From: Hyphomicrobiales bacterium
GTDB lineage: Bacteria; Pseudomonadota; Alphaproteobacteria; Rhizobiales; Beijerinckiaceae
Reading direction: 5' to 3'
Length of the DNA stretch: 32,451 nt
Assembly (NCBI GenBank): GCA_019247795.1
Contig: JAFBAK010000015.1
Coordinates: 1-32,451, forward strand
Shown: positions 31,838 to 32,451 of the stretch, piece by piece
Layout of the letters: the number at the start of each line of letters is the position of its first letter
Position numbering within the stretch: the stretch's first letter is position 1
The notes under the pieces: generated by a model
What the model saw: only the letters and a program-made list of their open reading frames with translations
Told to the model about the DNA's origin: nothing
The model's database searches: none
Position numbers and translations under genes: made by a program

Positions 31838-32135
31838 AACACGCGACTACGACCCGGCCCATTACCTGGATAATGACGATTCCATAGAGGAGTATCTCGC
31901 GGCAACGTGCGAGGATGGTGATCCGGCCGAGATCGCGCATGCGCTCGGGGTGGTCGCTCGCTCCCGTGGGATTGCCGATCTAGCGAAGAAGACCGGGCTC
32001 ACTCGTCAAGCTCTCTACAAAGCTCTTAGCGGAGAAGGAAATCCTGAATTGGGCACGATCGCCAAGGTCGCTCGCGCCCTCGGTTATCGGCTAGCACTCG
32101 TGCGCGCGGCTCGATCGCGTCGGAGAGCCGCCTAG
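31827..32135 (+). CDS. Antitoxin of the type II pair, helix-turn-helix (HigA-like)
   Basis: The product has 102 residues. The first half (DYDPAHYLDNDDSIEEYLAA) is the toxin-binding region typical of putative addiction-module antidote proteins. A Cro/C1-type helix-turn-helix follows (GIADLAKKTGLTRQALYKALSGEGNPELGTIAKVARALGYRL, about residues 48-90), with a basic end. AGGAG lies 7 nt before ATG 31827, inside the toxin gene. It would neutralise the toxin and repress the operon. Confidence 0.9.
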   Translation: MSVRTRDYDPAHYLDNDDSIEEYLAATCEDGDPAEIAHALGVVARSRGIADLAKKTGLTRQALYKALSGEGNPELGTIAKVARALGYRLALVRAARSRRRAA

Positions 32136-32144
32136 ACCCGCTTC

Positions 32145-32423
32145 TCAATCCCCGCTCGGCCCGTGCACTCTTAAAACCAAGGGTTCTGCGTCTGTGCGCG
32201 GCGAGGTGTGATCGGACGTGATCCGAAGCTCCTGGTGCGGCACGATGTGACCGCCCGCGTAGGCAAGCACAAAGGAGATCGCGCTTCCGGCCAAGAGCGT
32301 CGCAAGGATCGCGGGAAAAAGCCAATCGCGTTTGGGAAGCTCTTGCGTGACACACTCCTCGCGCATCGTGCCGGCGGCGCCTTCGGGCGCGCTCGGATCG
32401 ATGCCTAAGAGCATGGACGACAT
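32145..32423 (-). CDS. Small single-pass membrane protein, unknown function
   Basis: The frame has 92 residues with one membrane helix (WLFPAILATLLAGSAISFVLAYAGG, about residues 34-58) and a polar periplasmic-looking tail. No start has a Shine-Dalgarno sequence: ATG 32423 follows an AT-rich stretch containing TATTATAC, and ATG 32366 lies nearer the helix. If 32423 is right, the message may be leaderless. It converges with the antitoxin gene, 9 nt apart. I recognise no family. Confidence 0.5.
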   Translation of the reverse strand: MSSMLLGIDPSAPEGAAGTMREECVTQELPKRDWLFPAILATLLAGSAISFVLAYAGGHIVPHQELRITSDHTSPRTDAEPLVLRVHGPSGD

Positions 32424-32451
32424 TTGTCACGCGTATAATAGCAAATGTTAC

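Noticed and set aside
1-32451. CRISPR array, tRNA/rRNA genes, insertion sequences, attachment sites
   Set aside because: No regularly spaced repeats, cloverleaf-like segments, transposase-like frames or flanking inverted repeats were seen by reading both strands.

Overview
The window reads as chromosomal DNA of a GC-rich alphaproteobacterium, most likely in the Hyphomicrobiales (Rhizobiales). The pointers are the gene families (an HWE histidine kinase, a DUF3618/holin-like membrane operon, a stand-alone bacterial Ku, a GbcA/stachydrine-type Rieske oxygenase, a DMGDH-like FAD-GcvT fusion) and what look like alphaproteobacterial general-stress promoters of the EcfG type (GGAAC, about 17 nt, then a short TT-ending -10). 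I cannot name a genus. There is no rRNA, tRNA, CRISPR array, insertion sequence or prophage. A few small islands (589-1433 and the toxin-antitoxin pair at 31526-32135) look like accessory cargo.

Layout. 1-1433: the tail of an epoxide hydrolase and two small exported proteins of unknown function in AT-richer DNA. 1695-3775 (minus): a RocB-like M20 metallohydrolase translationally coupled to an uncharacterised protein. 4133-11221: a stress block with a YihY/BrkB membrane protein, several small membrane or exported proteins, a four-gene overlapping operon of holin-like/DUF3618 membrane proteins, and a GAF-HWE histidine kinase. 11398-12705 (minus): a ribbon-helix-helix-like small protein, Ku, and a 50-residue lipoprotein. 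12752-16948: an ArgE/DapE-type M20 deacylase divergent from a Rieske N-demethylase-like oxygenase, then a small charged protein and a DHDPS-family aldolase/lyase. 17185-19906: two uncharacterised proteins, a Gly/Tyr-rich exported protein with a clear terminator, and an L,D-transpeptidase lipoprotein. 20216-30368: a five-gene operon (peptide-type ABC importer plus FAD-GcvT oxidoreductase), divergent from a second FAD oxidoreductase, with a GFA-family protein and a methyltransferase behind it. 31526-32423: a RelE/ParE-HigA type toxin-antitoxin pair and a small membrane protein at the edge.

How the parts may work together. Two themes stand out. First, GGAAC sites with a TT 18-19 nt downstream lie before at least six envelope/stress genes here. 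This suggests a local block of the sigma-EcfG general stress regulon, with an HWE kinase (the kinase class that often feeds PhyR) next to it. Second, the transporter, the DMGDH-like FAD-GcvT enzyme, a second amine-type FAD oxidoreductase and a GFA-family (formaldehyde-linked) protein form a plausible import and oxidative-demethylation unit for an N-methylated amine, amino acid or small peptide. The GbcA-like Rieske enzyme and two M20 hydrolases elsewhere in the window fit the same catabolic theme, but the substrate cannot be read from sequence.
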